In this document: piece after piece, positions 32,840-42,915 of the stretch
How positions within the stretch are numbered: the stretch's first letter is position 1
Layout of the letters: every line of letters starts with the position of its first letter
Assembly (NCBI GenBank): GCA_964019695.1
Contig: OZ026531.1
Span: 7,449,701 to 7,513,700, forward strand
From: Loripinus fragilis
Lineage: Eukaryota; Mollusca; Bivalvia; Lucinida; Lucinidae
Length of the DNA: 64,000 nucleotides
Reading direction: 5' to 3'
The notes under the pieces: generated by a model
The model's database searches: none
The model's input: only the letters and a program-made list of their open reading frames with translations
What the model was told of the DNA's origin: nothing
Translations under genes and position numbers: made by a program

Positions 32840-34400
32840 CGAAAACAAAATTTGCTCCTCTGCAAAACTGGGGGTAGGGTTGTGCATTAGCTCATATAAG
32901 ACAAAATATTTAAGATAGAAAAGCAAACTTTGGTTTTGTATTCGTCAATTGAGTATATGTTTGTTAAACCTAATCTAAAACGGTTTGAAACCAACTCAGA
33001 GCAGTCGTTAAACTAAATGACGATAGCCAAAATTACCACTTTTAAATTATAATTATGTTCATGTAACGCACGTAATACAACATGTAGCTGTATGAATGTT
33101 AGACAGCTGGCATATGTAGTAAAGACATCCAGTAATTTGCAGACTTTTAGAATGTTCATTGATTAGCTAGTTTTAATGTCTTCTTTCTGTACCTCAAACT
33201 TTCAATTTTCTTATTCTCAAATTGACAAAATAACATATGTAACAAGCTGATACAGGCTAACACCCATGCTTACAGTGTGCAAACAACTCCTATTCGATGC
33301 ACCTTGAATTGGTTCATACGATAGAATATGTCAAAAAGGGTTTGGGATAGAGCAGGTTATTACTCAGCTTGCAGTCAAAATTTTGTTTGATGATTATTCT
33401 GGTTTTTATGATATTAGGAGGACAATTATGTTACCAGAGAAGTAGAAATAATAATCGATATTGTATATGCCTTGGATAGGAATTGGTTTAGAATATTAAC
33501 ATTAGAAAGGGACATTACTAAATTGTACTGTTTAAATGTGAAAAGATTATTTCCTATGTTCCTCTAGGATGGATCTTAGAATTATTCATACTAAGAAATA
33601 TTGAAAACAAATATTCATAACATCTGTAACAAAGGTACAGGGGCTTAATAATCATCAATACCTAAGATTTAGGCACCAGAGGCTAGAGGCTTTAGCTAGG
33701 AAAACATACGAAATGTATTCATTTTTTCCTGAAATATCATTTCTTACATCAAGTCAATGTCCTTGCTCATTTATTATGTCATGTAACATATGTTACAGCC
33801 ATTAACAAGTGCTTCACTCTTGTTGTTTAACCTGCAAAATCTATATTTCTTTATAATATGAGCAAGACAATCCCAAATATGCACGATATCCAACAGCAGC
33901 AGATGTTTTCATATATTTTTACTTAAATGATGCCTACCAAATTCGGCTCCTTAAAATTGGGTGTAGCCTTTGGGTTGTTTTTGAAATTGCTCGTATAAGA
34001 CACTATATTTAAAGTATAATAGCAAACTCTTGATTTTCTCTAACCCAAATGAGTTTGTTAGTATAAAATAATCAAAACATTTTAGAAAATGCACAAATCA
34101 GCTAAAAAGTAAATGATAATGGTCACAATTTTCATATTTAAAGGGTAATCTAATTAAAGTAACGCACATAACACCACAGGAAGCTGTAATTTTGCTCCAA
34201 AAGAATTTATATGTAGCTAAAGTAATCAATATGCAGACCATATGAGTATTTTAAATAATTAGCCTTCTTTCTGTAGCTCAAACTTTTAATTTTCTTTTTT
34301 TTTCTAAATTTAACATGGTAATATATGTAACAGGCTGTCAGAGACTAACGCCCCGGCGAACATAGTGCAAACATCTTTTAAAAGACGCAGCTTGAAATCT
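32840..34400 (+). repeat. Diverged tandem duplication, ~1.08-kb spacing
   Basis: The segment 32840-33300 resembles 33930-34400 at a constant offset of about 1.08 kb. Shared marks include CTCATATAAGACAAAATATT against CTCGTATAAGACACTATATT, TTCTTTCTGTACCTCAAACT against TTCTTTCTGTAGCTCAAACT, and ATATGTAACAAGCTG against ATATGTAACAGGCTG. Non-coding, strongly diverged. Confidence 0.6.
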
Positions 34401-34689
34401 TCTTTTAGATAGGATAAGTTTGCGAAATTCCCGAGGGGGAGCAATAACATTCTGAGCCATCAGTCTAAAGGTGGCCTGATAAGCTGGGTATTTATAGGAA
34501 CTCTACGGTATTTTGCATGCAAAATATAGTTATCGAGAAATAATTCATTGTCAAAGTCAAGTAAAGCCTTGATGTAACCATCATATGCCTAAAATTATTG
34601 ATATTATGTTTTTAAAAAAGCGTTCGTGTTGGATAAATATGAAAATACCAACACAAACCATAGCTTTTATTAACGAGTGGTTTCTCATT

Positions 34690-34865
34690 ATGGTCGCCAT
34701 ATTTATGACGTCATAACTAGCCTCAGACGCGGATTTGAGATGGGTGACCACCTTTTAATCAAAGGTAAGACTCCATTGAAGGTTCTGATATAGGTCACCA
34801 TAAATCGGCACACAATTCGCACGGGACCTATTTTTTGTCCCTAAGGGCCCTGACTATAATAATTC
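34690..34865 (-). repeat. Inverted partner of 30345-30495
   Basis: See the partner. The pair could fold intron RNA over about 4.3 kb. Downstream, 35069-35160 (GCAGCTTTTTCATACATA, GAGGCTTGAGTCTCGAATTG) also recurs at about 47810-47890. Confidence 0.6.
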
Positions 34866-35520
34866 AGTAATTAAATGGTGAGCAAGATAAAGAATCCATT
34901 AATTGTGTGAGAGTGGGTCACAAATTGTCATCACTTGGCAAGTCTTCTGATGCCAATCGACAAGCGTCAGGACAGATTTTTCCATCCCACTCTCACCTCA
35001 TGATAGATTATTTAAATCTGACCCTGCACGACAAAACTTTAAAGTTGTCTTGTACTTTTAAACAATTCAAAAATGCAGCTTTTTCATACATATTACTACG
35101 CCGTACATACATTCGAGGCTTGAGTCTCGAATTGGACTGAGATTTTCCAATTGGCACAGATCCGGTGGAGATCCAACTCTTCGTTTTATTTTATAATATT
35201 TTTCTAGTCATCGACGTATTATACAGAATAAATTAATTGGGCGTCCAATTTCTGCTCGATGGGGTCCATTCCAGTATTCTTAAGATAACCATATAAAACC
35301 AAAAGTGGGAAATTAACATGCCACTTTGCTGGTCAGACAATGATTGCCTAACATTGAATGATGACTGGATAGCTTTGCGACTTCCAAGAGTCTGGAACAG
35401 TATTTGTAAGCGCGCCTAAAGCTTTATGACTTTTCAGTGTGTTCAGTACCTCCAGTCTCCTGCCCCCACTTGATATACGCATAATTTATATTGATTGTTT
35501 GGTGATTGTTTGTTTTGTAG

Positions 35521-35617
35521 GTATTCCAACGACGTGTTAATGCCTCAGTGTCATTCATTAGAAAATGGGAGGAGTATGAAGTGGGATTTGGAGTTATCGA
35601 TGAAAACTATTGGTTAG
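35521..35617 (+). CDS. FReD exon 2, module B (gene 1)
   Basis: Codes for VFQRRVNASVSFIRKWEEYE, then VGFGVIDENYWLG, a close match to the family consensus for this segment. The acceptor is TTTTGTAG directly before GTATTC, and the donor is GTATGG, phase 0 in and phase 1 out. VNAS holds an N-glycosylation sequon (NAS) at a position absent from module A. It is closer to the usual FReD sequence than the module A partner at 17119. Confidence 0.94.
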
Positions 35618-35861
35618 GTATGGCAAAACGATTGATTCTGTGTGATAATCCTTACCATGATTAATTATACATGCGCGGATTGAGAGGGGGTGTGGGGGTC
35701 CAGAAGCCCCCCTCCCCCATCTCCAGTCATATAACAAAGGGCGCGAAAGTAAGGAATACGTTATCCTGTTGGAATGGTCTTTTTTCCTGACAATGAATTG
35801 TAGGTATTTTTTTCAAAAATCAGTTCCAAAACATGACATTTATAATGCCCAAAGGTTTATA

Positions 35862-35970
35862 ACATGATGTCATTTATGGGAGCAATATAAATCAATGTTT
35901 AAAAACTGATAAACCACTATCGATGACTCTGATAACGATATGAAATAACGCTTATGTCAGCGTCGCGTAT
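35862..35970 (-). mobile_element. Foldback element A, left part (split)
   Basis: ACATGATGTCATTTATGGGA, GATAAACCACTATCGATG and CAGCGTCGCGTATA match family A. It is interrupted at 35970 and continues at 37243. Confidence 0.65.
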
Positions 35971-37242
35971 ATACTCTCAGTGGCCATAAGTGAGTTCCCA
36001 AATCAGCTAACAAGAAATAGACAAAAATATGGTCTGAAACAATGGTCTTTTCTAGCTAATTAAGACAATTTCCCCAAATGATAATTGCCCTGGATAAATA
36101 TACAGGGTATATGTTTACGTCATCAAATTGTATGATGTCATCATCTATTGCTATGGAGATATTGTGTATCACAAACATTGGCTCCATTTCTTAAAAAATA
36201 TAGCTGGTGTTAAAAAATTGCTGTAAAATGTCAGATTGTAATTTTTTTTGTTGAAAATTTGCAGAAATACTTACAATGTACTGGAAAACATTCTGTTAAA
36301 GTTCAAAATAGTATAGACACTGGAAATAAAATAACGCAGAGCAGAGTACTGGACAGAAAATGATACCATGAAAATGATCCAACTGCAGTATACTTTGGCT
36401 GTAAAAATCAAACTAAATAAACAAATGCAGGAATATGGGTATGTATGTTCTGTGGGGTATCATAACAGTGTTCTATTTGAAAATAATATTTTTTGAAAAA
36501 ATGTTGATGGATATAAGCTATGGTTGGATCATAAAAAAATGCTAATTTTCACTGTCAGTCCTGATATTGTGCCACAAGCAGCATAACCAGTGATATGATA
36601 TGTGTGTAATAATTATTTTCAGTTGAAAGTACCATTTGGGGTTACATTTTTACAGAACATTTATTTTTTAAGAAGAATTATCCTATCATTTCATATGACA
36701 GTTTAGGTGCCCCCTCGTAAAGAAAAATTGTTAGGTATCGCTGGATGCTGTTTTTTCGAAGTGAAAGAATGAAACATTTAAACACTAATTGATTCAAACA
36801 CTCATATATAGACCATATTAAGACTGATAATTGTTGCTAAGTTGCCATGTGAATTCATTCAATAATTCAGATTTTTAGTTCAGGGGTACAAATACCCCAC
36901 CAACCCCTAATATGACTGTGAATAAATTAGGAAGATGTGAGCCCATCTTGTTCACAGCTCATGATTATAACATATTAGCACCATTATCACCAAAAATATA
37001 TAGAAAATAAGCAATATCTATAGTCATGTAACAACAGAAGAGGTTTAAAACCCACATCAAATTTTCAAACTGTTTCTATCCTTCTTAAGTTGTAAAATAG
37101 CAAATAGTGATATGTTCAAAATTTCAGATAATTTGCATTCCTTGTTTTCAAATTATAAAAAAAAAATTAAATGTACTTTAACTTTTGCACATGAAACTAC
37201 GTTTGCCAATTTGGGAACTCACTTACGGTCACTAAGTGTATA
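35971..37242. mobile_element. 1.27-kb Tc1/mariner-like non-autonomous element
   Basis: Left end TACTCTCAGTGGCCATAAGT with GTGAGTTCCCAAAT; right end ATTTGGGAACTCAC with ACGGTCACTAAGTGTATA. These form inverted repeats of about 35 bp. It splits a family A element: the intact copy reads GCGTATATATGGCA at 30065, and here the same sequence reads GCGTATA, element, TATATGGCA. The duplicated TA (or TATA) target is that of Tc1/mariner elements. The interior is AT-rich without a transposase frame. Confidence 0.85.
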
Positions 37243-37437
37243 TGGCAATATTTCAACGTTTTCACACTAGAACGCCATTTCAAAATCATTTTAAAGTCAA
37301 ATGAAAATAGAATCTAACATTTGTGCTGCTGTACTCTTGAACTCATAATATCGTTACCAAAATGCTCAGCTAGACTCACAATTAATGACTTTCCCCAACT
37401 CGTTAAATTTATTAAACAAAACATGATCAATAATGTA
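37243..37437 (-). mobile_element. Foldback element A, right part
   Basis: ATGGCAATATTTCAACGTTT, AGAATCTAACATTTGTGCTG and TTTATTAAACAAAACATGAT continue family A after the 1.27-kb insertion. Confidence 0.65.
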
Positions 37438-37446
37438 CTGTCCTGC

Positions 37447-37680
37447 CAGCCAAGAGTGACAGTGACGTCATGTTCTGTTTACAAAGCTATCAGGGACTTA
37501 TGATCGAAATATCACTGTGTATTAATCCTATCTGCCAGATAGGATTAATACACAAGTGATCTATTGATTAGTGTAAGCGCAAGTGGGGTGCACAAGTTAA
37601 GAGTTGACATAACAATTGTAAACAAAAGATTATGTCACTGTCACTTTTGGTTGGCACGACAGTAAATTCGTCTATGGTGA
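37447..37680. mobile_element. Palindromic MITE, 234 bp
   Basis: Arms GCCAAGAGTGACAGTGACGT and TATGTCACTGTCACTTTTGG, inner TTTACA/TGTAAACA, and a centre of TAATCCTATCTGCCAGATAG followed by GATTAATACAC. One arm recurs at 14605-14735. Confidence 0.75.
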
Positions 37681-37806
37681 GATTATTTCAGGTTGTTTCG
37701 CTTTGTTTTTGAGCCATTTATGGGACGCAAGGCATTAATTTGGAAAACGACAACAGACAAAACTGTCTGTAATTCACAAAACCAAAAAATATTTTTTTAT
37801 AAAAGT

Positions 37807-38256
37807 ATGGAAGAAGGCAAAGACCAGGAATCCGATACAAACAAGTACCACACCTGACCCAGGACACCATGTGGGAAAGTGACAAAGTCACAAGTGAACA
37901 TCACACACAAGAGAGCAAATAGGTCACGCCCATCCCAGCAGGTGACCAAAAGATTGCAAGGAACATACAAGGCAGTATGTCAAAGAAAAACACTCAACGC
38001 AAATAGCAAAAATGATCCACAAAACCAGCACGGCCTTGGAGCGATCAGTAAGAAAATTACTGGAGGGCTTAAACATGTTTGATGATACCAACCTCACCCT
38101 TATTTCTGACGTGGATCAAGACACAAAGATGTTTGTTTGGCATAAAAGATCCCTAACTTATCGATGTATCATCTACTAGGATATGAAAAGGAGATGAAAC
38201 AAAGATAGGTACTCAACATTACACACAACTGAATACAGGAGCAAAAGAAATCCGAC
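37807..38256 (-). mobile_element. RT-element 3' part (subfamily R, minus)
   Basis: GAAGGCAAAGACCAGGAATC, ACACCTGACCCAGG, CCCAGCAGGTGACC and ACTGGAGGGCTTAAA are the reverse complement of the R 3' region. It runs up to GAGCAAAAGAAATCCGACAG, homologous to the start of the non-coding part of 14735-16166. Confidence 0.75.
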
Positions 38257-38289
38257 AGTTAAAATAACTAAAAAGGTTAAAGAGACTAA

Positions 38290-38610
38290 GCTTGCAACTA
38301 TGAACATTTTTCAAAAATTTTTATTTTTTTTTTAAATCATTTGTAAAAGAAGAATTAAGTTATGGAAAAGTGAATTATCTTATAAAACAGGTGTGTTTTC
38401 TCATGTTGGTAATTATTTGCATCCCTCCAAGAATTATAGACAGTTAATTTTAACATAAATGCTGTTGTTTTGATACTAGTAATTTGTTAAGATTTACGAC
38501 TCGGTAAAATGTATACCTGAATTTTAGTTTTTTTACTGTGTTCTTGAAAAATAGAAACATTAGTTCTAAAATTAAAAGATCAAAAGTTACAGACTATGCA
38601 GCTTTAACCA
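38290..38610 (-). repeat. Inverted copy of 7880-8260
   Basis: Reverse-complement match to the AT-rich block in the first intron, including ACTATGAACATTTTTC and AACATAAATGCTGTTGTTTT. Confidence 0.65.
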
Positions 38611-38987
38611 AATTTATTCAGTAAATGAAATATCGCTTTATTTTGAAAAATTTCTTAAGAGGGTATCCTTTGGAAGCAAAGACTGCGTCAAAGAACTGAA
38701 ACCAGAGTGTGCTTATTTTCTGGGCCAGACTAGCTAGTTTCGGCCATTTAGGCCTCATCAGTGAACCTTTTATAGTTTCGAAGTTCCAAGGTGAAACCCA
38801 TGATCCCAAAAGGACAAGAAAATAAATTAGGTGATCAATTCAGAAAGCCTAAAAGTGATCAATTCAGAAAGATAATCAACCATAATTTTTTTTAAAAAAG
38901 TGAATATAACATGGATATCATGCGACGGTCTGCATGTCTGGTTTAAAACCCAATCTCGTTTTGTGGCTTTGGTGCCCCCTTTAATTG

Positions 38988-39225
38988 CAAGATGGTGGCT
39001 TGGGTCCCAGATGCATTAACGGCACTAATGTCAAGCTTTCATGCGTGGGTTGGCGCCAGATGCTTGTCTTCGGCTAGGTCCACCATGGGTCAATTTGAGG
39101 CTTGTGTTAGCTCTGACTATCTGTGTTTGGTGAGCACTTTTCTTTGTTTTATGGTGTTAGTCTTATTAGAGGGTTTTAATATGATGATGCATGATATTAG
39201 ATAGGATGCTTCCATGTGAGCTAAA
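38988..39225 (+). mobile_element. Retroelement tail S, left part (split by MITE)
   Basis: GCTTGTCTTCGGCTAGGTCC, TTAGCTCTGACTATCTGTG and TGCTTCCATGTGAGCTAAA match S copies. The copy resumes at 39780 with AGAATCTAGGGCGAAGATTT after the 554-bp MITE. Confidence 0.65.
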
Positions 39226-39779
39226 TATTACTTGACTTTTTGCTTACTGTAAAGGCGGCGCCTCATGAATGCGTAATAAGGACTAGTCAACCTTAGGCAT
39301 AGGTAAAAGCTGAAAAGGAGGCGTGGTTTACTCAAAAGTAACTGTATCATCTTGTGCCACCACCTCAGTCATTATTTAGTCCTTAAAATGGCAGCAAAAT
39401 AACTGCATCTGAAAATGTCTATTTAACATAAGCAGGGGGTGGCAAACATTGTGGACCCAGATCAGACTGCTCCTACAGGAGCAGTCTGATCTGGGTCCAC
39501 ACTGTTTATCTATGAGGCTTCAAATAGTTAAGTGGACGACAAAAACATATAGCGTGTGATAATGCACTTTAAGGGTTTATAAATGTGAGTTTAGTGTGTA
39601 TACGGCTAGGATTTTCATGAAATGCACACACGTTTGCGCGGCTCAAAAAGCTTATTTATTCTTTACAAAATTATAAATAAAACCTGATTTCCCTTCTTTA
39701 GCAGATGGAATAGCCGAACCACACCCAGATATGAATATTAAAGTTGCCGCCTTTACAGTAAGCGAAAAGTCAAGTAATA
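39226..39779 (+). mobile_element. 554-bp MITE (GCTTACTGTAAAGGCGGC ends), copy 1
   Basis: Left end TATTACTTGACTTTTTGCTT then ACTGTAAAGGCGGC; right end GCCGCCTTTACAGTAAGC then GAAAAGTCAAGTAATA. The inverted repeats are about 34 bp and nearly perfect. Inside is a near-perfect hairpin, TGGACCCAGATCAGACTGCT paired with AGCAGTCTGATCTGGGTCCA. It is inserted into an S retroelement copy. An equal-length inverted copy lies at 42916-43469 and a third, end-eroded copy at 45846-46355. Confidence 0.88.
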
Positions 39780-40055
39780 CCTCTATGTGTTTGAACAGCA
39801 GAATCTAGGGCGAAGATTTGGTGCAAGTTAAATGCATTTAAGCCCCTAAATGGATTTGGCTGCTGTTTGTTCTACAGCAGTGGTTCTATTATTCGTTGTA
39901 TGGTGTTGCTCTTTTGTTTGTAGGGTTCTGTGTTTGGATCTCGTTTTGTTATGCAGTATTTAGTGTTGTTTCTAGTTTTGCAATCATCTTGACGAGGAAG
40001 AGAGAGCTGGCCGCTTTACTTCAATTGTACATGCATTCCTGGTGTATTGTGGCCC
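39780..40055 (+). mobile_element. Retroelement tail S, right part
   Basis: AGAATCTAGGGCGAAGATTT, GTTCTACAGCAGTGGTTCT and AGAGAGAGCTGGCCGCTTTA continue the S copy from 38988. The extreme 3' end is missing. Confidence 0.6.
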
Positions 40056-40262
40056 TAAGTATATAAAATGCTTCTGGTACATACTTAAGTTTAAAAAGCT
40101 GGAAGGTTTTATTCAGCAACATTAACCTTTTGTATTCTGATGGATTTTCCTATACATTTATGCTACCAGGATGGGATTGTCCATTGTATATTTTAAGGGG
40201 TCACAAGTCAGAATTTACTAATTCTGATGTATTCATGTCCTTGAAGGTTGTTTAAATCTTAT

Positions 40263-40328
40263 CAAACAGTGAAACTCTAGATGAAATGCAGCATTTTGCT
40301 GCATTTTATCTGGGTCTTCACTGTTTGC
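40263..40328. repeat. AAACAGTG hairpin
   Basis: CAAACAGTGAAACTCTAG to GTCTTCACTGTTTGC, with an inner hairpin AAATGCAGCATTTTGCTGCATTTT. It is about 80 bp upstream of the exon at 40410. The same terminal sequence recurs at 44533, 45679, 49825, 58026 and 63411. Confidence 0.7.
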
Positions 40329-40409
40329 AAAAGTACCCGTTAAGGGGTTTCCAGAATATAAAGGGTTAATATTGGTAAGATTATTGTCTTATGATTCTTT
40401 TTCTTATAG

Positions 40410-40577
40410 GCAATCGTCAACTGTACATGATAACGAACTATGGTGGCGATCAAGAATTGAGAATAGACATGCATGACTTTGATAATAACACTGCTTATGC
40501 CACATACGATGAATTCCAGGTTGGAAGTGCTACAGAGTATTACAAACTTACAGTTAGCGGGTTCGATGGGGACCAAG
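40410..40577 (+). CDS. FReD exon 3, module B (gene 1)
   Basis: Codes for GNRQLYMITNYGGDQELRID, then MHDFDNNTAYATYDEFQVG and YYKLTVSGFDGDQG. This matches the FReD core (G N ... T ... ELRIDL.DF...T.YA.Y..F.VG....Y.L.V.G..G..G). NNT is a possible glycosylation sequon. The acceptor is TTCTTATAG and the donor GTATGG, phase 1 at both ends. It keeps the charged ELRID strand that is changed in module A. Confidence 0.94.
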
Positions 40578-40656
40578 GTATGGTAAATTTTCTAAAATTC
40601 CAAGCATTTGTCTCATTCTTTTCTTAAATACTTAAGTAAATTTTTCGTTATTATGG

Positions 40657-40858
40657 CTTGTTTGTTTGATTTGATTCTTTACACCCCATCAACAATCTTT
40701 CAGTTAAACAGGAACGGGTCTTCCTGGGTTGAACCAGTACTAAGCTAGGATAAATGTGTCTTGCTCAAGGACCACAATGCAGTGACACGGGTGCGGCTCG
40801 AACCTGAGGCCTCTCGGTCTCGAGTCAAGCACTCTACCACTGAGCCACTGCGCTTCTT
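40657..40858 (-). mobile_element. tRNA-derived SINE, minus, 10-bp duplication
   Basis: Reverse complement of the SINE at 30667: GGTCTTCCTGGGTTGAACCA, TGTCTTGCTCAAGGACCAC, GGCTCGAACCTGAGG (B box) and CTACCACTGAGCCACTGCGC (A box). It is flanked by GTTATTATGG at 40647-40656 and 40859-40868. The minus-strand open frame 40745-41044 that crosses it is not a gene. Confidence 0.92.
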
Positions 40859-40978
40859 GTTATTATGGATGGATTTACGAAATACTGGTAGCAATATCAA
40901 ATCAGGTATATATTGATCTAGGCATGTCAGGACTTTAGTTAAGAGTGCGCAACAGAAATATAACTTTCTTGTTTTTAA

Positions 40979-41052
40979 ACCAAAACATATGTTGTGCGTA
41001 CTCAAAAGAACCGTCTCAATGAGACGGTTCTTTTGAGCACCCAAAACACATG
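40979..41052. repeat. Hairpin with AAGAACCGTCTCA arms
   Basis: CTCAAAAGAACCGTCTCA and TGAGACGGTTCTTTTGAG pair perfectly (41001-41037), with weaker outer pairing of AAAACATATGTTGTG and CCAAAACACATG. A related unpaired segment is at about 62668-62720. Confidence 0.75.
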
Positions 41053-42456
41053 CTTAAAATTATAGGTAAGAAAATATTTACAATTTTACGCTGAAAATTT
41101 TTGTTTATCTAAACCTGTGCATGTGGTCTAAAGGTTTATCTACGTATACTTCCCAGCAGGTACAACCAGTATGCAAAGTGTTGAACATTTTCGGTAAGCA
41201 CAGCTGCTGTGGTGTAAGTAGTCTTGTACACTAGATCCGGATTTCCGTTGTCTTTACCCATGTGAGAGATATTTTTTTCTAACATACAAATGCATACAAG
41301 AAAGAGTTATCCCTATGTTAGATTGTTGTTAGAAAAAATCTGTCCCACATCGCTACCCATGTGAGAGAAGCATAACTTCAGTAGATAAGCCACACGAGGC
41401 GGGTTGCTTATGCTAGATAACCTACAGGCGACATTTTAGGTGGATGACTGTATTTCTTCGACAAAGGAAAGGTCACTTGTTTGTACAGTCAGGAAAATGT
41501 TCAATGTTGAAATTTCAGCGATTAAAGTAGGTCTTCAACGTGGTATGAAGTAAAACTGTGCTTTTTTACTTAAAACAGTTATTCAATGCTTTGAACATGC
41601 TGAGTGCATTTCGATTGACATATTTTAATGCGTTGGGCAATGAGTTTGAATGCACTGGGACCAGGGACTCTTGACCAGGTAAAAAGAAACACATTTTCCT
41701 CAACAAACTTACTTACTCAAGCTACCATTGTTGATAAGCTAGTTCTTGGAAATCCATTCAAGTTGATGAAATAACATTTGTCCATTGTTTAATGTGCTGT
41801 TGATTCGCTGGTTCAAACCCCGGGGTTTCAATTTGATTTGTAGAGCGCGCCTCATTGACTGTAAACATCAACCTCTTTGACGTCACAAACAAATATTATA
41901 CAGTACATCACTAAATGTAAAATTGTTATATGATAAAAAAAATCGATAATTACTGTTCAGTGGTTCCAGAAAAAAATTCTATCCCACCCTCACACTCGTG
42001 ATGGATTCTTTTATTACCCAACCGTCTATATACGGAGTAATTGTCTTCTTTTGCTATGTCATGAGTCACTGAACTATTCCACCGATCAATAAATATGACT
42101 ATAGACTGGCACTATAGCATGGGCCTGGTTTCCCGCTTCCCTGTTAAAACACACAGGCGCTTATTATCATGCGCGACGACGATGCGCGTACGGTACGTTT
42201 ATGAAAGGAGATGTTATGCAACAATGGTGAAAATGAGGCAGGGTTTAGCAACTTTCACCTCCAATAAATCCGTTGTTTATGGTGAGAAACATAAAGTGTG
42301 GGTACTCGTTTACTTAGTTAGAACGAGCGGAACATTTTGAGACCAAAATTGAGCAGATTTAGTGAAATTTTACGTTTTGCAACAAAACCGCATCGTCTAC
42401 AGCAACTCCATTCAAGCAACGCTGCAAAGTATTTCATCAAATGGGCAGGGTAATAA

Positions 42457-42575
42457 AACAGTTATTTCATGCCTGTTTGTCGGCCTTCGGCCTCGTGCAA
42501 TAGTGCATCAGGTCGTCCACGGCACCTCGGGGTAATAGTTTTGACTATACTGCAAACAGGCATGAAATAACTGTA
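42457..42575. mobile_element. 119-bp MITE next to the terminal exon
   Basis: Perfect inverted ends ACAGTTATTTCATGCCTGTT and AACAGGCATGAAATAACTGT. The middle has CGGCCTTCGGCC. It ends 16 nt upstream of the exon at 42592. Confidence 0.82.
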
Positions 42576-42591
42576 TAATATTCTATTTCAG

Positions 42592-42869
42592 GTGACTCGT
42601 TCTCATCTCATAATCAGCAAAGCTTCAGCACCTACGACCAGGACCACGACATATACTCCGGGAACTGCGCAGAGAGGTTCAAGGGCGGCTGGTGGTACAA
42701 GAAGTGTCACCAATCGAACTTAAACGGGGTGTACCACGGGGGCTCTCATACTTCATACGCTGACGGCGTGAACTGGTACACATGGAAGGAGTATCATTAC
42801 TCCTTGAAGTATACTGATATGAAAATGCGTAGGATAGATCCTGCATTACCAACACCAACGCTTACTTAA
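42592..42869 (+). CDS. FReD exon 4 and stop, module B (gene 1)
   Basis: Terminal coding exon: [69 protein letters not shown], then [15 protein letters not shown] and stop TAA at 42867-42869. The DQDHD acidic motif, the NCA/KCH cysteine pair and the WWY, HTSYADG and YSLK landmarks are all present. The calcium site and second disulfide therefore look intact. The acceptor is TATTTCAG, entering in phase 1. FReD-B totals about 225 residues. A short proline- and threonine-rich tail follows the domain. The stop lies 47 bp before a 554-bp MITE that must form most of the 3' UTR unless polyadenylation is very early. Confidence 0.96.
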
Positions 42870-42915
42870 AAACTTATATTGTTGAGCACGCCATGAGAAA
42901 CTGATTGTAGTCGCA

